A DNA stretch of 64,000 bases. Source: Cochliopodium minus (taxonomy: Eukaryota; Discosea; Himatismenida; Cochliopodiidae). The translations under genes were made by a program, and so were the position numbers. Within the stretch, counting starts at the first letter, position 1, and every line of letters begins with the position of its first letter. The DNA is taken from positions 41,862-105,861 of the forward strand of contig JAMYWO010000153.1 in NCBI GenBank assembly GCA_024220525.1, in the 5' to 3' direction. Below, piece after piece: positions 34,714 to 49,060 of this stretch. The notes under the pieces were generated by a model. That model ran no database searches. It was not told the DNA's origin and saw only the letters and a list, made by a program, of their open reading frames with translations.

Positions 34714-37276
34714 ATGGGAAATAACAAATCAAAGCAAGAGAACACTAAGGAGAATGTGGAAGATATTGAATCCAAAAAGCCTGGTAAGGGAGGAAATATC
34801 CGAAATAATTTTAATTTGAAATATTTTTCAAAGTATTGGAGGCTTGGAATGAGAAAGATATAGAAAATTGGCTTATTAAACACGATGCGAAGGATTTTAT
34901 ACCATATGCTAAAAAATATGGCATAGATGGAGATATGTTAACTGAATTCAAATCTGAAGATTGGAAGATGTTAGGATCAAATGAAAATATCAGTTTTAAT
35001 GTATTTATCAAAGTGTGGGATGGAAAATGCGAAGAATATGCAAAATATTTGGAGGAAATCAAACCAAGAAATGAAATAGATGAAAATACAAAGATTGAAA
35101 ATGGAGAATGGGAAGAACATAAAGTAATCAAAAGAAGGCATTTTAAAAATAACTTAATGTTGTTGAAAAATATAGATTCCAGAAGATGATATCGAATCAA
35201 TTTTGTTTTATCATGATGCATCGAAAAATACATCAAAAGGAGCGAGAGCATTGAATAGGTTTTTATAGTTAAAACTCATTTTAGAGCAAATATGAACTCA
35301 TTTATTCAAATAATTTTTTTTTTTTTTCAATTTTGCAGGATATGGGCTTATCAGCCAAGGGCATTCCGTAGATATTATGGATGTGAATTGATAAGATTGA
35401 AAATTCCAAAAAACACTGAAATAAAAGGATTAAATTGGAAGGAGTTTCACAATAATTCTCCTTCCTGTGTCGAAAGTGTTCCTTTTTCCATTGAAAGTTT
35501 ATCTGAATTGTTTTTCTACTCGGTTGCAATGAGTGGTCTTCACAGTGGTACAAGGATTTTTGTTGAACCAAGGAGTGCATGGAGTAAACGTACAGTTCTT
35601 TCAAAAATAAGAAGAAAAACAAATTTTAATTCAAACATATAATGGATTACTTTTTTTAAATTTTTTTTTTTTTATTGAATATTTGTGTTTATTAAAATTG
35701 ATCCTATTCTTATCAAATTCTCATTAGGATGTAACGCTTCTTCTGGAGGTCTTCACCCTGAAGAAGTTTATTTTTTGGGGAAAGTGGATGGAAGTGCTAA
35801 TCTCTACCATTACTGTATGAAATATCATGGTCTTGAAAAAAGAGCAAATATACCTAACGAAACATGGTCTCTTTTGTCATCAAATCTCCCCGAAGGATCA
35901 TTTATTATGGCTATTACATCTGTAATAATAATCTATATCATAATATATTTATTCTTAATTTTTTTATTTTTATTTTTTATTTTAATTATAATTATTTTTA
36001 AATTATTTTTTTTATTTATATAAATTTTGGAAAGTGTAATTGGAGAGAAGAATGGAAATATGGGGAAAGAGGTATGAGATACACCAATTTGGACGTTGGT
36101 CATGCTTTTGGCTCAATCAAAGTATCTGCAAGAATGTTGGGTTGGCAAGTGCAAAGATTGAAGGGCATATCTGACGAACTCTTCACAAAACTCTTGGGAA
36201 TCAATAAAGAGTTGGCACATCCGACGGAGAAAGAATACCCGGGGATACTTCTCCTTGTCATCCCCAATTCCAAAAAAATAGAAAATTTCAAAATCAATTC
36301 TTTCTGTGGGGAGTTGGGTAATCTTTACGAGAAATCTGTTGAATTTTTGGGAAAAGCAAACAAATTAAGTGAAACTCGTACAGAATGGAAACTATTGAAG
36401 AAGATTTCAGAGGTGACTGTAAATAAATTAAAGTCGGACGATTGGTGTCAAGAGTTTTTCAGAGAGGGACAGATCAATGAGAAAATCAACAATATTCTGG
36501 AGAATTATCCTGACCTTAGTTCTACACAAATAAAGAACATTGTAAGAGTAAGAAGATCATCAACCTCTTTCAATGAGAGATCAACTACAAAAGAAAACTT
36601 TTTCGGAATTCTTTCAGCCATTTTCAACAGACAAAGTGATACCTATGATGATCGTGCATTTCCTTACGACGGACTTAACTTTGATACGAAAGTGGAAGTG
36701 TTTGTAATTTACGTCATGAGAGTGGACGGGCTCAGTGAGGGTCTTTATCTCCTCATCCAGTCTGACGAATGGGTAAAAAAACTGGAGGAGAATTACAAAG
36801 GCAAAGAGGGTTTTTGTTTCGAGTTGATCGAACCTAATCTCAATCTTTATCTCGTCAAAAAATTGGAGATCAAGGATGTTTGTTCTCTTTCCAAATACGT
36901 TTCCTGCTCTCAGCTCATCGCCAACAATTCTTGCTTCAGCTTGGGTATGTTGTCTCCTTTGGACGCTGACCTTCTCAAAACCAACGGTTTGCATGTATAC
37001 CGTGACATTCATTGGGAAAGCGGGGTCATTGGACAATTGCTTTACTTGTAAAAATTTTTAAATTAAATTTTTTTAAAAATTTACTTTTTTTTTAATAGGG
37101 AGGCTCAAGCTCGGGAACTTGGTGCTTCTGGTATGGGCTGCTTTCTTGATGATCAATGTCTTTCTGATTTCAATTTGGAATCTACTTCTCTGAAGACTTT
37201 CTATCATTTTACAGTCGGACATTGTACTAATGATGATAGATATCCACCATACGATTACCAAAAAGAAATCTATTAA
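34714..37276 (+). CDS. SAM domain-SagB-type nitroreductase fusion with N-myristoylation signal
   Basis: Seven exons: 34714-34783, 34834-35123, 35177-35258, 35339-35589, 35728-35921, 36035-37047 and 37099-37276. The start MGNNKSKQEN fits the N-myristoylation consensus (Gly2, Ser6). Next is a SAM domain (AWNEKDIENWLIKHDA and GIDGDMLTEFKSEDWKMLG). The rest, about 650 residues, matches bacterial SagB/ThcOx-type oxidoreductases with two nitroreductase halves: FYHDASKNTSKGARALNR, AYQPRAFRRY, SSGGLHPEEVYFLG, NWREEWKYGERGMRY, then ARELGASGMGCF near the end. SagB enzymes use FMN to oxidise azolines in peptide natural products, but stand-alone members of this longer type have no known substrate. Bacterial ancestry is likely; the introns and SAM domain show it is now a resident gene. 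Confidence 0.88.
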
Positions 37277-37443
37277 AGTATGTTGCCTTTAATAATATTT
37301 GAACCATTTTATATGGATTCCCGCTTTTATTTGACTTAAATATCATTTCTTTTTCAGCATATTTTTCTCAATCAGAAATCTTTCCCTTTTATTAAATATA
37401 TGTTTTAATAAAAATAAAAAAATTGAAAAATCAATCTATAATA

Positions 37444-39266
37444 ATGGATGGGGTAAATACAAACAACCCAAAAAAAAATTTATAACATTCTAAACATATC
37501 ATCAAGTTAATCAAATCAATAGGAGAAGGGGATCAAAAAGAAAATTTGCTGAGAAAAATCACTCGATCCACTTCTAACCTCAATTTGGACGAAAATCCAA
37601 AAATTGAAACACAAAATTTTATGTTATCAGTCAAATACGGCGTATATACCATGCAAGGTGATATTTATAAATTTATTTCGGAGATATTTTTAAATTCTTT
37701 TGCAGGGAATCGAGACACCCAAGAAGATTCTCATACTGCATTACTTTCAAAATCCAAGAAAAAGAGTGAGAATGATTCCATGGATACATTCGCCTTTTTT
37801 GGTGTGTTCGATGGTAAGAAAATAGAAAAGAAAAAAAATTATGAAGAAGCAAATACATTTCGAGAGATGGGAGGAATCTTATATTTAATTAAAGAGATGT
37901 TCTCCAATAATATATGGAAGAAAAATATATAATTTTGAATATTTTTAATTAGATTTCAATCAGTTTTGATATTATAAAAATTAATTTATTTTATTAAAAT
38001 TATAAATGAAATATTAAATCTTAAATAGGACACGGAGGTCAAAAAGCAGCGGACTATGCATCAACTTACATCCACAAATATCTGCTCGAAGAGCTTAAGA
38101 CCACCAAGGACATCAAACAGGCTCTCAAAAACGCCATTCGTTCTACAGAGTCCTCTTTTTTGTTCAAAGCAAAGAAGGAGAAACTTTTAGATGGGACAAC
38201 TTTGTGTGTAGTTTTGATTTACAAAGGTTTTTTTTTAATTTTTTTTTTTTTTAATTTTTTTTTTAAATTTTAATTTTTTTTGATCATTTTTTTACTTATA
38301 TCATTGAATATTTAGTATGTTGATTAGAAATTTAGTATTTAATTTTGATTTTGATAGTTTTTTAAAATTTAATTTTTGTTTCATTGGAAATTTTTTTAAT
38401 TATCAAACATATTAAAAAGTTTATTAGAAAATTTAAACCTTTTATTTCCACAAAAAAAAAAAAAAAGATAGACTAGTGTATGCAAATGTAGGAGACTCGG
38501 AGATCATTCTTTCTAGGAACACCAAAGCTGTTTGCCTTTCCGAGTTACACAACCCTCATAAAAACAGCAAAGAGGAAGAACGTGTAGTTTCTGTCGGAGG
38601 AAAAATCAACAAACACAAAAGAGTAAAAAAAAAAAGTTTTTCGGGTTAATTTTTGTTTTTACAAAGCGATTTATTTTATTTTTATACAATTTTTAATTTC
38701 ACTTTATTATTTTTTAATTTTGAGTACAGTAATAATTTTTTTCATATTTTTCTATAGGTTTGCCACCCTGTAATAAATCCTATGTTTTGTTCGATAGCAG
38801 TATCAAGATCCATGTAATTATTCCATGTTTTTATTTTTATTTTTTTTTTAAATATTTTTAATTTTAAAAAAAATTTTCAGAGGAGATATTTTGTTCAAAG
38901 AAGAAGAGTTCACCAAAGGTAAAAAGTCCGGGTTAACTGCTGATCCTTTCATTGGGGAAATCCAGCTCAAAGAAGACGTTAATTTTTGTATTATTGGTAA
39001 CAAAATTTTATTGTGTTTATTTTTAATTTTTATTATTTTTTAATTTTTATTTTATTTTTTTATTTTTCATTTTAGCTTGTGATGGATTGTGGGATGTATT
39101 AGGATACCAAGAGGCAGTAGATTATGTTTTCCATAAACTCATCGAGAATAAAAACAGCCCTCAGTCTGTGTCTGAGTTCATTGTCCGCACCGCCTACGAG
39201 AAAGGCAGCCAAGACAATATCACTGCCCTCGTCATTTTTTTCAATTACCAAAAGACTCCCAATTAA
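37444..39266 (+). CDS. PP2C-family (PPM) serine/threonine phosphatase
   Basis: About eight exons, ATG at 37444 and TAA at 39264-39266. The catalytic domain is complete after splicing: GNRDTQEDSHT, FFGVFDGHGGQKAADYA, LLDGTTLCVVLIY, RLVYANVGDSEIIL, IAVSRS, ACDGLWDVL and GSQDNITALVIF. The metal-binding Asp residues of DGHGG, DGLWD and DN are all present. The short N-terminal leader (RKITRSTSNLNLD) has no known motif. The DGHGG motif spans the intron at about 37815-38029. It acts as a Mn/Mg-dependent protein phosphatase; the target is unknown. Confidence 0.93.
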
Positions 39267-39423
39267 ATTAAAATTATTTTCTCGTTAATAAAATTTATGC
39301 TCAAAGGAAGTTTTTCACCAAAAGTTTTAGATTTTAACAAGTCTAGATACTTTTAAAACTCTTTAATTCTTGTTTCTTCCATCCTTTTGAGAATTTAATG
39401 AGAAAATAAGAAAAAAAAAAAAA

Positions 39424-40085
39424 ATGATCACATTTGAAGAAAAGAAGAAAAAATTTGAGGACTATTTGGATGCTTCATTCTCATTATGGTTCGCCATGAA
39501 AATCGTTCTCCAAAATAATGTATGTGGAAATGAAACTGAGGAGACAGTACAAGATCTCAAATTAGATGTGATGGATATGTTCCCATTCCCTCCTGATGAT
39601 TTGAGTAAATTCAAAAATTCTAAAAATATAAGAGTATATTTAATCTGATTTTTATTATATATGTTTTCATAGAAACATATAAAGAAGATTTGGAAGATAT
39701 CTTTTTTGAATATTTTGATGAGGCATTCAAAGTTAATGTTGAAGATAATTCTATTGAACAAATTTCATCTGATTTGGTGGTTCGTTATGATGAATGTATC
39801 AAGGGAGAATTCAAGGAAATAGATAAATTGATAGAGTTCTCAATCAAACAAAAAGATGTGATAAATGATACACCAATAAAGAAAAAGAAAATCAATAAAA
39901 AGAAAAAGAATCCAAAGATGACAAGCAAAATGGCAAAAGAATTAGAGGAAAACAATATTATTGAAGAAGAAAATAATGAGAATATTGATAAAATGGATGA
40001 ATTGGATTTAAATGACAAAGATGATGAAGATAATCAAGAAAATAAAAAGGAAACAGGATGGAAAGTCCAAAAGAAGAAAAAATAA
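39424..40085 (+). CDS. TSR2: Pre-rRNA-processing protein TSR2
   Basis: Two exons, 39424-39604 and 39673-40085. The conserved TSR2 domain is formed across the junction: LDASFSLWFAMKIVLQNN, then PDDLKTYKEDLEDIFFEYFD and DEAFKVNVEDNSIEQIS. A long acidic and Lys-rich tail follows (DDEDNQENKKE). TSR2 escorts ribosomal protein eS26 to the nucleus and releases it to 40S precursors, and the acidic tail is the known binding element. The length of about 197 residues is normal. Confidence 0.87.
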
Positions 40086-40235
40086 AAAAAATTACTTTGT
40101 CAAATAAAATTTATAAATTTATTCCTTTTTGATACAATCTAGTAACTTTTTGAAATAACATATAAACAGTTTAAATTGTCAAGTAAATTTTATTGATAGT
40201 CAAATAGTTTTATGGTAAAAATTTTTTTATTGTAA

Positions 40236-41550
40236 TTATATGCATTTTCTCAAGACATTGAGACCAACTTCATCGTATTCGGATTTGTTCATCCAGAATG
40301 ATTCTTTATCCTTCATGATATCTCCAAGTACAGCACCTCCTAAGAAGACCATGTGTTTACGACGTGGAGGATCTTCGATTCTCAATTGGAATTTCTTCAA
40401 CAAATCCTTGTTTCCTTTCAAAACATCTTTCAAGTACAAATCCTTGATATCTTTTTCAAGACGAGAAGGAAGACCAGGATACATAGAGGAACCTCCAGAC
40501 AAAACAATGTGTTTGTAGAATTCAGCACGAAGATCGATATCAGCGCTTTGAATGCATTCAAAGATGAGATCAGACATACCTCCACTCTCAACGTCAATCA
40601 ATGCAGGTTTGAACAAAGCTTCAGGAGCCTCGAATCTTTCTCTTCCAATTTTGATGACTCTACCGTCAGGGAGATTAAAGGTATCGATCAAAACGGTGGT
40701 TTCAAGAGCAAGTCTTCTTTCGAATTCGAGATCGTGTCCAACATAGCAGAGTTTTTCTTTGATTTGACGTACAGTTTCGAAATCAGCAGTTCTATTGAAA
40801 GCATAACCTCTCAAGAGAAGTAATTTAATCAAATAACGAGTGATATCACGACCTGCAACATCCAATCTCTTGGTCAAGTGAGGAAAAGAGTAACCTTCAT
40901 ATACAGGCACAATGTGGGTTACACCATCACCACTATCACAAACCACTCCTGTCAAGAGACCTTGAGCATAAAGTACCAATACAGCTTGAATTGCAATGTA
41001 TACTGATTTGAATCCATAAGTTTCAAACATAGCTTTGATCATTTGTTCTCTGTTTTGTTTTGGATTCATTGGAGGCTCAGTCAAAAGAATTTTAGTTTCT
41101 TTTGGATTGATTCCCAATCTCTCTTTGAAGGTATAGTCCCATACATGGAAGATATCTTTCCAGTTTCTTACAATACCATTTTCAAGAGGATAACTGATTT
41201 GGAGATATTGTCTCAATTTGGCTGCTTCAGTACCAACCATAATATCCTTCAAAACAACTATAAAAAAAAATTTATTGTAAATAAAAAATTAATATTTTAT
41301 TGAGGTATATAAAATTTTTGTTTGATTTATATATTATTTACCATTTTCAACTGTATCAGTTTCATAACGCATGATTGGTCTTCCTACCATAGATGGGAAA
41401 ATAGCTTCTGGAAAATTGGCTCCAGCAAAACCAGTTTTCACAAATCCTGTACCATTATCGCAAATAACAATGCTCTATGAAGAAATATTTTTTTAAAATT
41501 AAATGCAAAAATAATGCGACAATTTTTTTTACCTTATTAATACCACTCAT
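40236..41550 (-). CDS. ARP2: Actin-related protein 2 (Arp2/3 complex)
   Basis: Three exons: 41533-41550, 41342-41467 (approximate upper end) and 40236-41257. The protein has the actin fold: [16 protein letters not shown] (phosphate loop 1), [35 protein letters not shown] and [19 protein letters not shown]. Arp2-specific features include [15 protein letters not shown] and the [16 protein letters not shown] segment. About 386 residues, as in other Arp2 proteins. It nucleates branched actin filaments with Arp3, which fits an amoeboid or phagocytic cell. Confidence 0.96.
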
Positions 41551-41700
41551 TTATTTAATATTTTAATTTTTTTTTTATTTTATTTATATAAATATTTGAA
41601 TACAATATATAAATTATATATTTTTCAGTGTTGTATTATATACTGCAAAATACAAAGTGTTGGGTTAATTTAAACAAATAGAAGCGAAATATATTTAATT

Positions 41701-43815
41701 TCATTTCATAAATAATTCTATTTGATGCAATTTATTGATAAGGGTGATGATTTTCTTCTCCATTATTTGAAAATCATCATAATTATCTTTTATCAAAACA
41801 AGATTCCTTTTGATGCTGGAATATTTCTTTTTGAGAGATGTTATTTTATATTCAAGATGTCCCTCACGATTTTTGAAAGAAGATATAATTTCCCTATTTG
41901 CAGAAAATTGTTTTTCCTCCAGAAAGGAGCTAACATCCTTGATTCTCTGCTTGAGATTTGTATCATTTTTCTTCAATTTTGAAATTAAAGAAATGATTTT
42001 TTTATGATTAGATTGGATCAATTTATTTTCTCCTTCGAGCTCCTCACATCTTTTCTCTTGTTTTTCAGTCAATTCCACTTGAATTTGACTGATTGTATCA
42101 ATATCCATGAAGGATTGAGCCAAGATTTGAAAGTTTTCTTGCAACTTTTTGAGAGTGAACTCCATGTGCCTTTCAGAGACATTCAGTCCAAATTTGTGTA
42201 AGTTCAATTTTCTGTATTCGATGAGTTGTTTTTTTAAACTATTTTGTACGAAGGAAGGTTATTAAAGCTTGCACAAATAAAAAAAAATAATAAAGGTTTT
42301 ACTCCAAAAAAACTTCGTCACAAGGATGCATGTAAAGCAAGTCTTTCATGTTTGGAAGAAAACAATCTTCTAAAATTACCAAATAGTGGTGATGAGATTT
42401 AGTGAGGAAAGAAACACCCACGATTTTACTTGGAGGATGAATAGAAATATTAAGAAAAGAAGAAGACAAAGGGAGAGAAGAAGAGGTTTCAGAAAAGTGA
42501 GGGATTTTGATGTAATTCGCCCCAAAAAAATGTTTTACAATTAAAAAGTGGGATTGAGGAGTATAGGAATGAAAAGAAGGGAAAATATCAACCTCAATAT
42601 TTTTGGTAATCCTATAATCCTCCAACAAATTGTATTCACTGATCAAAACAAACATCTGCGAGGGATCAGAAAACTTCCACTTGGGCTGAATGAAACCGTA
42701 CTCAGGACTCAAGTAGATTTGTACGAGGTGTTCTCTGAAAGCAATACAAACAGTCTCAAAGAGATCAGAAGAAACAGATATGATATCACTTCCCTTTAAA
42801 TGTACTCCACTTTTAGGGACATTCAAAGGTCCTTGAAGCTTGGCTCTTTCCCAGTCAATGTACTCATAAAAAACAAACTTGTTGCTTTCAGTTTCGGAAA
42901 GCAAAAAAGAGTTTTGTTCGATTTGTTTGATCCACTTGGAAAGAGAGATCGATCCTTCTGTGTTCAGCCTTTTTTGTACCAAAAGCTTGATAGAAGAAAT
43001 CACACTGATAGGTATGACAGTTCTTTCGGGAACAACAGGACAAAGTGCATAGATTTTGTCTTCTGCCAAAAAATATATTGTAAAATACTCAAAGTTGAGG
43101 TTCGAATTGCTGAAACAAAAACTGTAAACTTTTTCTTCTGTGATAATTTCTTCATTCAAATTGAATGTTTGTTCAGGTTCATCAACGTTAAAATATTTGT
43201 ACAATCTTTTTTTTGATTAAAAATTTTTTTTAGTTTTACAAAGAAAAAGTTTTTGTTACCTAAATACGTTATCATTCCCTAAAACTCCAAAGTGAATATC
43301 ACTTTTTGGATGCCAACTAAATTTTCTTATTTCCATGTTTTTTAGATGAACTGATTTCGGTTTGATGGAGCTATCTTTCAGCATGGATAAATCCAATATG
43401 GTAAAATTGTTTTTGCCAATCAATGATAAATGATCACAATTTCTATTGAGAATTATTTCTTCGACATGATAGTCCAGATTTAATTTATATTTCTTGATGT
43501 TGATTTATACAATGATTTATGAGAAATTCATTAGAAAAAGAATTATTTATTTACCTGATAATCTTTAAAATTCTCAGTATTGATAGTATATAGGATGTTA
43601 TGATGGTAGAAATAAAATATCTTTTTGGATAGATCATAAGATATCAAATTTTTTGCTTGGATGGGAGGATATTTGTTTTTAAGTTTGTGGAAAAGATTTA
43701 GATCTTCAAATTCGAGCATATTAATCAAAGAAATGTTTTTTATATAAAAGCTATAATCATCTTCATAAACATCATTCTCTGGATTTTGGTCATCAAAGTA
43801 ATTTTGATTATTCAT
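41701..43815 (-). CDS. NUP88: Nucleoporin Nup88/Nup82-like
   Basis: About four exons, ATG at 43815. The N-terminal half is a beta-propeller typical of Nup88: CDHLSLIGKNNFTILDL, then FSWHPKSDIHFGVLGNDNVFR at an exon end, followed by YKYFNVDEPEQTFNLNE. The last exon (41701-42238) is a long coiled coil (QVELTEKQEKRCEELEGE), again as in Nup88. The final intron is spliced from GA|GTAAAA (42298) to AG|T (42239). Nup88 sits on the cytoplasmic face of the nuclear pore with Nup214 and helps mRNA export. The sequence is diverged, so the call rests on the order of features and the WHP-DNVFR block. Confidence 0.75.
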
Positions 43816-43937
43816 TTTTTTTTTTTTTTTGAAATTGATGCATCAAAGCATACAGTCGCGAAATAATAATTTGATTGGATTATAAATGCATTTTATTTAT
43901 CAAAACAAATGTTAAATTAATTGAGGCGGGGAAAATT

Positions 43938-45062
<1,125 letters not shown>

Positions 45063-45392
45063 TTATTCCTACATACAGTTTATAATAGAATGAGTTAATA
45101 GAGAAGAATAAATTGTATAAATGAAGGGTACCTTTGTTTTTTTTTTTTAAAATAGTTCGATATAAATAAAGGGTGAGTTTTTTTTAATATTTTATAATAA
45201 AATTTTAAAGTGAAAAAAATTAAAAAAAAAGTATTAGAACGCATGTTATTTAAAGAGAAAATTTTTATTTATTCAAATAATTCACATTATATACAAATTA
45301 TGCATAATCTCAATCCTATAAAATATTATTCCTCAAATAATACTCTTGGTTATAAAGTTATGAACTGAATAAAATATAAAATTTTATATTTT
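45063..45392. other. Spacer upstream of Rab11
   Basis: About 330 AT-rich bases with poly-T runs, between the start of the Rab11 gene and the end of the next minus gene. It must contain the Rab11 promoter; no clear element was seen. Confidence 0.45.
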
Positions 45393-47153
45393 TTATTTTT
45401 TATTTTCTAAAACTTCTTCCAATTCTTGTATTAATTGATTGATTGCAGATTTATTCTTTTCAATCAAGCTCTCTTGTTCCAACTTGATCTTTCTTTCCCT
45501 GATTCTTTCCTCCCTCGAGATCTTGGGTTTGTTTTCTTCAGTATCCTTCTCAGAAATGAAAGTTTCAAATATTTGCAAGAGATTCTCTTGTAAAGGAAGA
45601 TTACTAAAACTTGATTCAATTTCAGAGTATTCTTTGACTTCAAATTCTTTATCAGAGTTTTCTTTTTGAGTATGAATATCTTTCTTGTTCACATTATCGG
45701 TTTTCTCTTCTTTTTCGTCGAAAATGGAAAAAATTAAAGAAGAATCTTGCCAGTTTTTGAGTAAATTTTGAAATTCTTTTTCTATTTTTTTGTGATTCTT
45801 GGAAAATTTTTCAATGTTTTTTGATGTAATCTGATCTTCTTTGTGAATTTTAAGAGAGTACAAATAAATTTGAGTTAGGACAGTTTTGAGGTGATACTCA
45901 GTTTCGATAGAGTTTTTTTTCAAGAATTTGGAGAACTTTTCTTCATCAGAATTGATCCTGCTTGTTTGAGGGACTGCTTTTTCGTTTTTTACAAACCAAT
46001 TTTCAAATTTAGTGATCTCATTCAAATCCCTTGTTTGTTTGGGTATGATAGAGTTGAGTTTATCAAAAATGTTAAGCAAGATACCTTGCGATTTGTTTGA
46101 GGACAAAGGAAAAACAAACAAGGAAACTTTTGATATTCCCAAAATCAAAATATGGAAAGATTTTTTTACCAAAAGAATGTATTCCCTTAGTTTTTTTAAA
46201 TGTTCTATTGATTTGAAATCTCTCTTTACTTTAGTATAATTGACGAGCAAAGTGTACAATTTATCAAATTTTTGATTTTCGATTTGGGCGAGGGAGATAC
46301 AAGGATCACCACCAATCAGGAGAGGATCATTCAAAACATTTTCCATTTCTCTATTGAGATACTAAATATTTAAAGTAAAAAAAATAAATAAATAAAATTA
46401 CCTTTTTATTATCTTCACAGAATATAAAAATAGCATGATAACATTTGTAGTGTTGTTTTCAATTTTTTCTCTCAGAAAATCCAGTCTGTCACTCGTTTTG
46501 TCATCCAAATTAGCGACATTTTTAGAAATCACATTTGATAATCTATAACCATTCCCAACTATCTCCACTTCTTGTATTATTTTTACAGAGTGGTTTAGTT
46601 GATCAATGAATTCGTTGTATATTTGATTAAACTTTAATAGATTTGTTATCATTTCTTCGTGATATCTCTTGTATAATTTCCTTTGAAAATAAATTTTGTA
46701 GAAAGAATGAATTGCCATCCCTATTAACAAGAAAAAAAGCGATCTAATTCCAAATAAATAGCTATTCAATGTGATAAGGAGCGAATAAATCAATAAAATA
46801 TAGATATTTTCTAATAAAATGTTTTTAAGAGTGGTTATGATTTCTTTTCTTGATGGAATAACTTGAATATTCAGATTTATATCAATCAATCTTTCGATAT
46901 CCAAATTATACTGCTTTTCTATAGTTTTATGGAATGAATCACAGATCAAAAAATGATAAAGAGAACGATAAATGATATTGATGGAAGTGTCTGATTGCAA
47001 ATTCTCTATTATCTTGGATTCTAATTTATCATCTAATTTATCATCTTTTTCAATATTTTCATTATTCACAAATTTGATGCCATATTCATTATCGACATCT
47101 ATCTCCTTGAGATATTGGGCAAAAGGAGAGTCTTCAAAGATAATTTCATTCAT
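45393..47153 (-). CDS. Vezatin/Inp2-like membrane protein
   Basis: Two exons, joined within an Arg codon, give about 570 residues. The start is taken at ATG 47153 (MNEIIFEDSPFAQYL); the frame is open a little further but has no ATG. Two membrane segments sit near the middle of exon 1 (IYILLIYSLLITLNSYLFG and SLFFLLIGMAIHSF), followed by the block HSVKIIQEVEIVGNGYRLS, which resembles the vezatin myosin-binding region. The rest is alpha-helical, and the C-terminus is a charged coiled coil. Vezatin and fungal Inp2 link myosin motors to membranes or peroxisomes. The match rests on membrane topology and one block, so it is tentative. Confidence 0.6.
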
Positions 47154-47336
47154 CAAAAGTTGAAGAAGAAAAATGAAGAATGCAATTTTATTTTTATTCA
47201 AAGTTGCTTCGAAGTAATTAAAAATCTCTTTTTAATCATCGTGAAACCAAAAACGATGATTAAAAAAAATCTTTAATTTAATAATTTAACATAATAAACA
47301 TATAGAATGTGCCACTAGAGAAATAGAAAAAAAAAA

Positions 47337-48401
47337 TCACTTTTGTTGCAACAATCTCGTAATCAACATCTTTTGTTGAAGGTTGAGGGGGTTGGGAAGA
47401 AGGATATTACATCTGATGAAAAGATCACCCCTCTGATTGTGATTTCTGAACATCCCTTCGTTGTTGAGCATCTTTAAGGTGCCTGGTTTCACAAACTCGT
47501 TGACGTTGTTGAGGGATACGTTTATCACTCGCAAATCCAATGTTACTACACTAATGTTGCACACATTACCGCTGGTTGCCTCAGTGAAGGAGATTGTGGC
47601 ATCATATACCAAATCATTGTTCTGTCGAACAAACCTGAAATTCAAAATCAAGAAAATTGATAAATAATAATAAATTTATAATTTTTGTGAAGGATTATTA
47701 TTTTTTATTAATAATTAACAAATTAACCAACAATAAACAATAATGATAAAATGTTTTTAAAATTAATTGATTTCAATTTTAAATTACCTTGAATGGGGCT
47801 TTTCGCATAATTCCACCAATAAATCCCTATTTTTCTCAGCATTCACCAATATTTGTGTTCCATTGGTATAGTGGGGATAAACTTTCAGCTCAACTCTTGT
47901 ATTTTCATGGTTGTTCCTCTTAAAACTCAATTGTTTGATGCATCCGGAATATAAATCTTCAAGAGAGACATCTATCTTTATCTTTGTTATTTTTTTTTGT
48001 AGATCCAGATCATTGGGTGTATTTCCAAGATGATTGGTTTGTATTGAATTTGGAATTTTTGTTTCTTTATCATATTTGTGATTATGAAATTTTTCACAAA
48101 ATTCAAAATATTTTTGTCTTGATTCTGGCTCAATCAATATCTCATAAGCATCCTTTTTTTTAAAAAAAGATTGGAGAGTATTAAAATAATCTTAATATAA
48201 TTTAAAGAGTGGGAATTTTTTTATTACAACCAATTTTGAAAATAAAGATGATGCGAATAATTTTTTATCATGTTCAGATTGAAGATCAGGATGCAATTGC
48301 TTGGCCAAAAATTTATATTTTTTCTTAATATCGTTTTCTCCACAAAATCTAGTCAATCCCAGTCGAGAAAACAAACAATCATTCAGATTTTTGTTGCTCA
48401 T
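47337..48401 (-). CDS. DnaJ/Hsp40 co-chaperone, class B type
   Basis: Three exons, ATG at 48401. The J-domain holds RLGLTRFCGENDIKKKYKFL, the HPD motif in LHPDLQSEHD, and, after the intron at about 48155-48230, LVDAYEILIEPESRQKY. There is no Cys-rich zinc finger. The substrate-binding region has ISLEDLYSGC-like KIDVSLEDLYSGCIKQLSF and, in exon 3, SLNNVNEFVKPGTLKMLNNEG, as in DNAJB proteins. It stimulates Hsp70. The Gly/Phe linker of typical DNAJB proteins is missing. Confidence 0.88.
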
Positions 48402-49060
48402 TTTAATCTTGGGCGTAAGATACTTTATTATGACCTGTCAGTATATCTTAATTTTTTTAATTTTTTTTATTAATTAAAATAATTATTAAACATAAAAATA
48501 GAAAACTGCTTCAACAATTGCCATTAATTGAATCCACAACTGAACAAAAAAAAATTAAAGAAAGATGAAAATCAAAAATTAATTATTAATTTTCACTTAA
48601 AAATTTTATTCAATTTATTATTTTTTTTATTATTTTTTTTCACTGAATTCTTTTTTTTACTTTTCTTTTGAATATTATAAAAGTTTTTTTCACATCATAT
48701 GATTCTCATATGTTTCTCTTCACTTTTGACGAAATTATTATTCATATATGATTTGAGTTTGTTAATTTACAGGATATTATTTAACAAATATAAATGTTAA
48801 ATGTTTATAAAATCATTTTATTTGTTAAATCATTTATGAGTGCGTTTAAAATGTGGTCCGTTTGGTTGATAATTTTTGGAGATGAAATTTTTTAAATTTT
48901 AAATAAAAAATAAGATTCATTATCATTCTAAGGTAATTGGGAGTTCAGTATTTTTTTTTATCTTTCAAATCAGAGTTGTTATTTACTTTTTATAAATTAA
49001 AAAAAAAAATTCTTTCAATTTTAGTGTATATTTAAAGTTTTGATTTATATATATTTGGAA
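48402..49060. other. Divergent intergenic spacer
   Basis: About 660 bases between the starts of the DnaJ and BRSK-like genes. AT-rich with T tracts; no gene or repeat recognised. Confidence 0.5.

Noticed and set aside
42800-43216. 138-codon plus frame
   Set aside because: Shadow of the Nup88 propeller exon; no family signal.
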